Source: Spisula solida (taxonomy: Eukaryota > Mollusca > Bivalvia > Venerida > Mactridae). From it: a stretch of DNA of 64,000 bases. The number at the start of each line of letters is the position of its first letter. The stretch's first letter is position 1. Positions 63,289 through 64,000 of the stretch are shown piece by piece. The notes below the pieces were generated by a model. The model worked only from the letters and a program-made list of their open reading frames with translations. It did not search any database and was not told where the DNA came from. The stretch covers positions 12,744,817 to 12,808,816 of the forward strand of contig OX365957.1 of the NCBI GenBank assembly GCA_947247005.1, in the 5' to 3' direction. Position numbers and translations under genes: made by a program.

Positions 63289-63689
63289 GTATGTATACAA
63301 TGTGTTTACGACGATACAAAATGTATGTGACAACTTTATAATACTTCCAGGCATTAAAACAGAACCAGTTACAATGCCTTTGTATGGAACACATTTATCT
63401 CACCATAGGGTCTTTATCTTTGAAGCAATGAATATTGTAGACCATGTCAACGTTTAGAAATCAATCTACTATAGTAAGAAGAGTGGTACACTATCTTAAA
63501 CGTATTCTTATAATTATGTACATGTATGGCATGTGCAACTGGTTTTAAACAATGAGACGTGGGCTCATTTTTTATCTCATGTGGTAGAAGGTCATCGCTA
63601 TGCTGCATCAATATAGCCGATGCATCCATATAACGTAGGTTTTCCGTCGAACTTTGTAATCCTACCTTTCATGCTTTATAGGCTAGGCT

Positions 63690-64000
63690 TGCGATACTGG
63701 ATTTGGGACGGCACCCATACAATGTAGGTGTTTTATACGTTGTATATACAATGTAGTATTGTCATAAACATATAAGGGCGACAGCCTAGAATGAAGGGGC
63801 TAAAATGTAGATCTATTCGATGATGCATATATTGTTGTTTTAGACGTATAAGACCGCCATCCATAATATGAAGGTGTCATATATATTGAATATAGTGTTG
63901 AATTAAACATGATAGGGCGGCATCCATATACTGTATGTGTTATAAATGATGCATACAGTTTGGTTATAGATATGTTAGTGTGGCATCCATAGAATGCAGG
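63690..64000 (+). repeat. ~66-72-bp tandem repeat running off the window
   Basis: Units marked by ggcatccata.aatgtagg-type words occur at about 63707, 63779, 63850, 63916 and 63982. They are joined by AT-rich gttata..ttgtatataca stretches. The array continues past base 64000. The stretch 63289-63690 before it shows nothing recognisable. Confidence 0.6.

Overview
The window is animal genomic DNA, most likely from a bivalve mollusc. AT-rich introns separate short exons bounded by GT..AG splice sites. The repeats (GTCCGTCC-headed elements ending near CTTGTT, tRNA-derived SINEs with a CATACCAAAGAC core, Tc1-like MITEs) are of types I associate with bivalve genomes. The organism call is inference from repeat style; no sequence search was possible.

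Almost the whole window is one plus-strand gene. I trace 74 exons from 402 to 63288, about 11,850 coding bases or 3,950 residues. It enters from the left (the first exon starts in phase 1) and probably leaves to the right. The protein is a tandem array of 21 diverged copies of one module of about 185-200 residues. Each module has three parts. Part A (about 83 residues) carries six cysteines with a CC pair and ends in a YxWG turn and a GVxRL strand. Part B (about 54 residues) has the pattern YxIxDL...YxVxL...CLEx(3-6)C...LPKxxC. Part C (about 50 residues) has the pattern DFSLxxW...LLxxLGIxxYLxxxxC...WxSG. Intron phases are constant: 1 into A, 2 between A and B, 1 between B and C, 1 out of C. 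Each module is therefore a symmetric 1-1 cassette. In modules 8 and 11-20, part A is cut by one extra phase-1 intron that leaves a second exon of exactly 43 bases. Modules 1-7, 9 and 10 lack that intron. I do not recognise the family and give no gene symbol. The regular cysteines and 1-1 cassettes suggest a secreted or cell-surface repeat protein.

Layout: modules 1-7 at 0.4-14.7 kb; 8-10 at 15-23.7 kb; 11-20 at 24.2-56 kb, with long repeat-filled introns; a degenerate module 21 at 57-58 kb; then an intron of about 5.2 kb and a helical tail exon at 63.2 kb. Module 20 has a truncated part C. Module 21 has a fused A2+B exon and no C, so the repeat array decays at its 3' end.

The introns hold a rich mobile-element record: a Helentron-like element with a 145-bp array (19.2-20.6 kb), three relatives with other unit repeats, a broken LINE on the minus strand (28-29.7 kb), TIR elements at 30.8, 34.3, 45.4 and 54.7 kb, tRNA-SINEs, a six-copy family of about 240 bp, several near-perfect palindromes and several minisatellites. 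The most striking is a 4.26-kb segment bounded by an exact 30-bp inverted repeat (57972-62229). Its left end overlaps the donor of the last module exon. Inside it are a 73-bp tandem array and a 48-bp minisatellite that is open on both strands.
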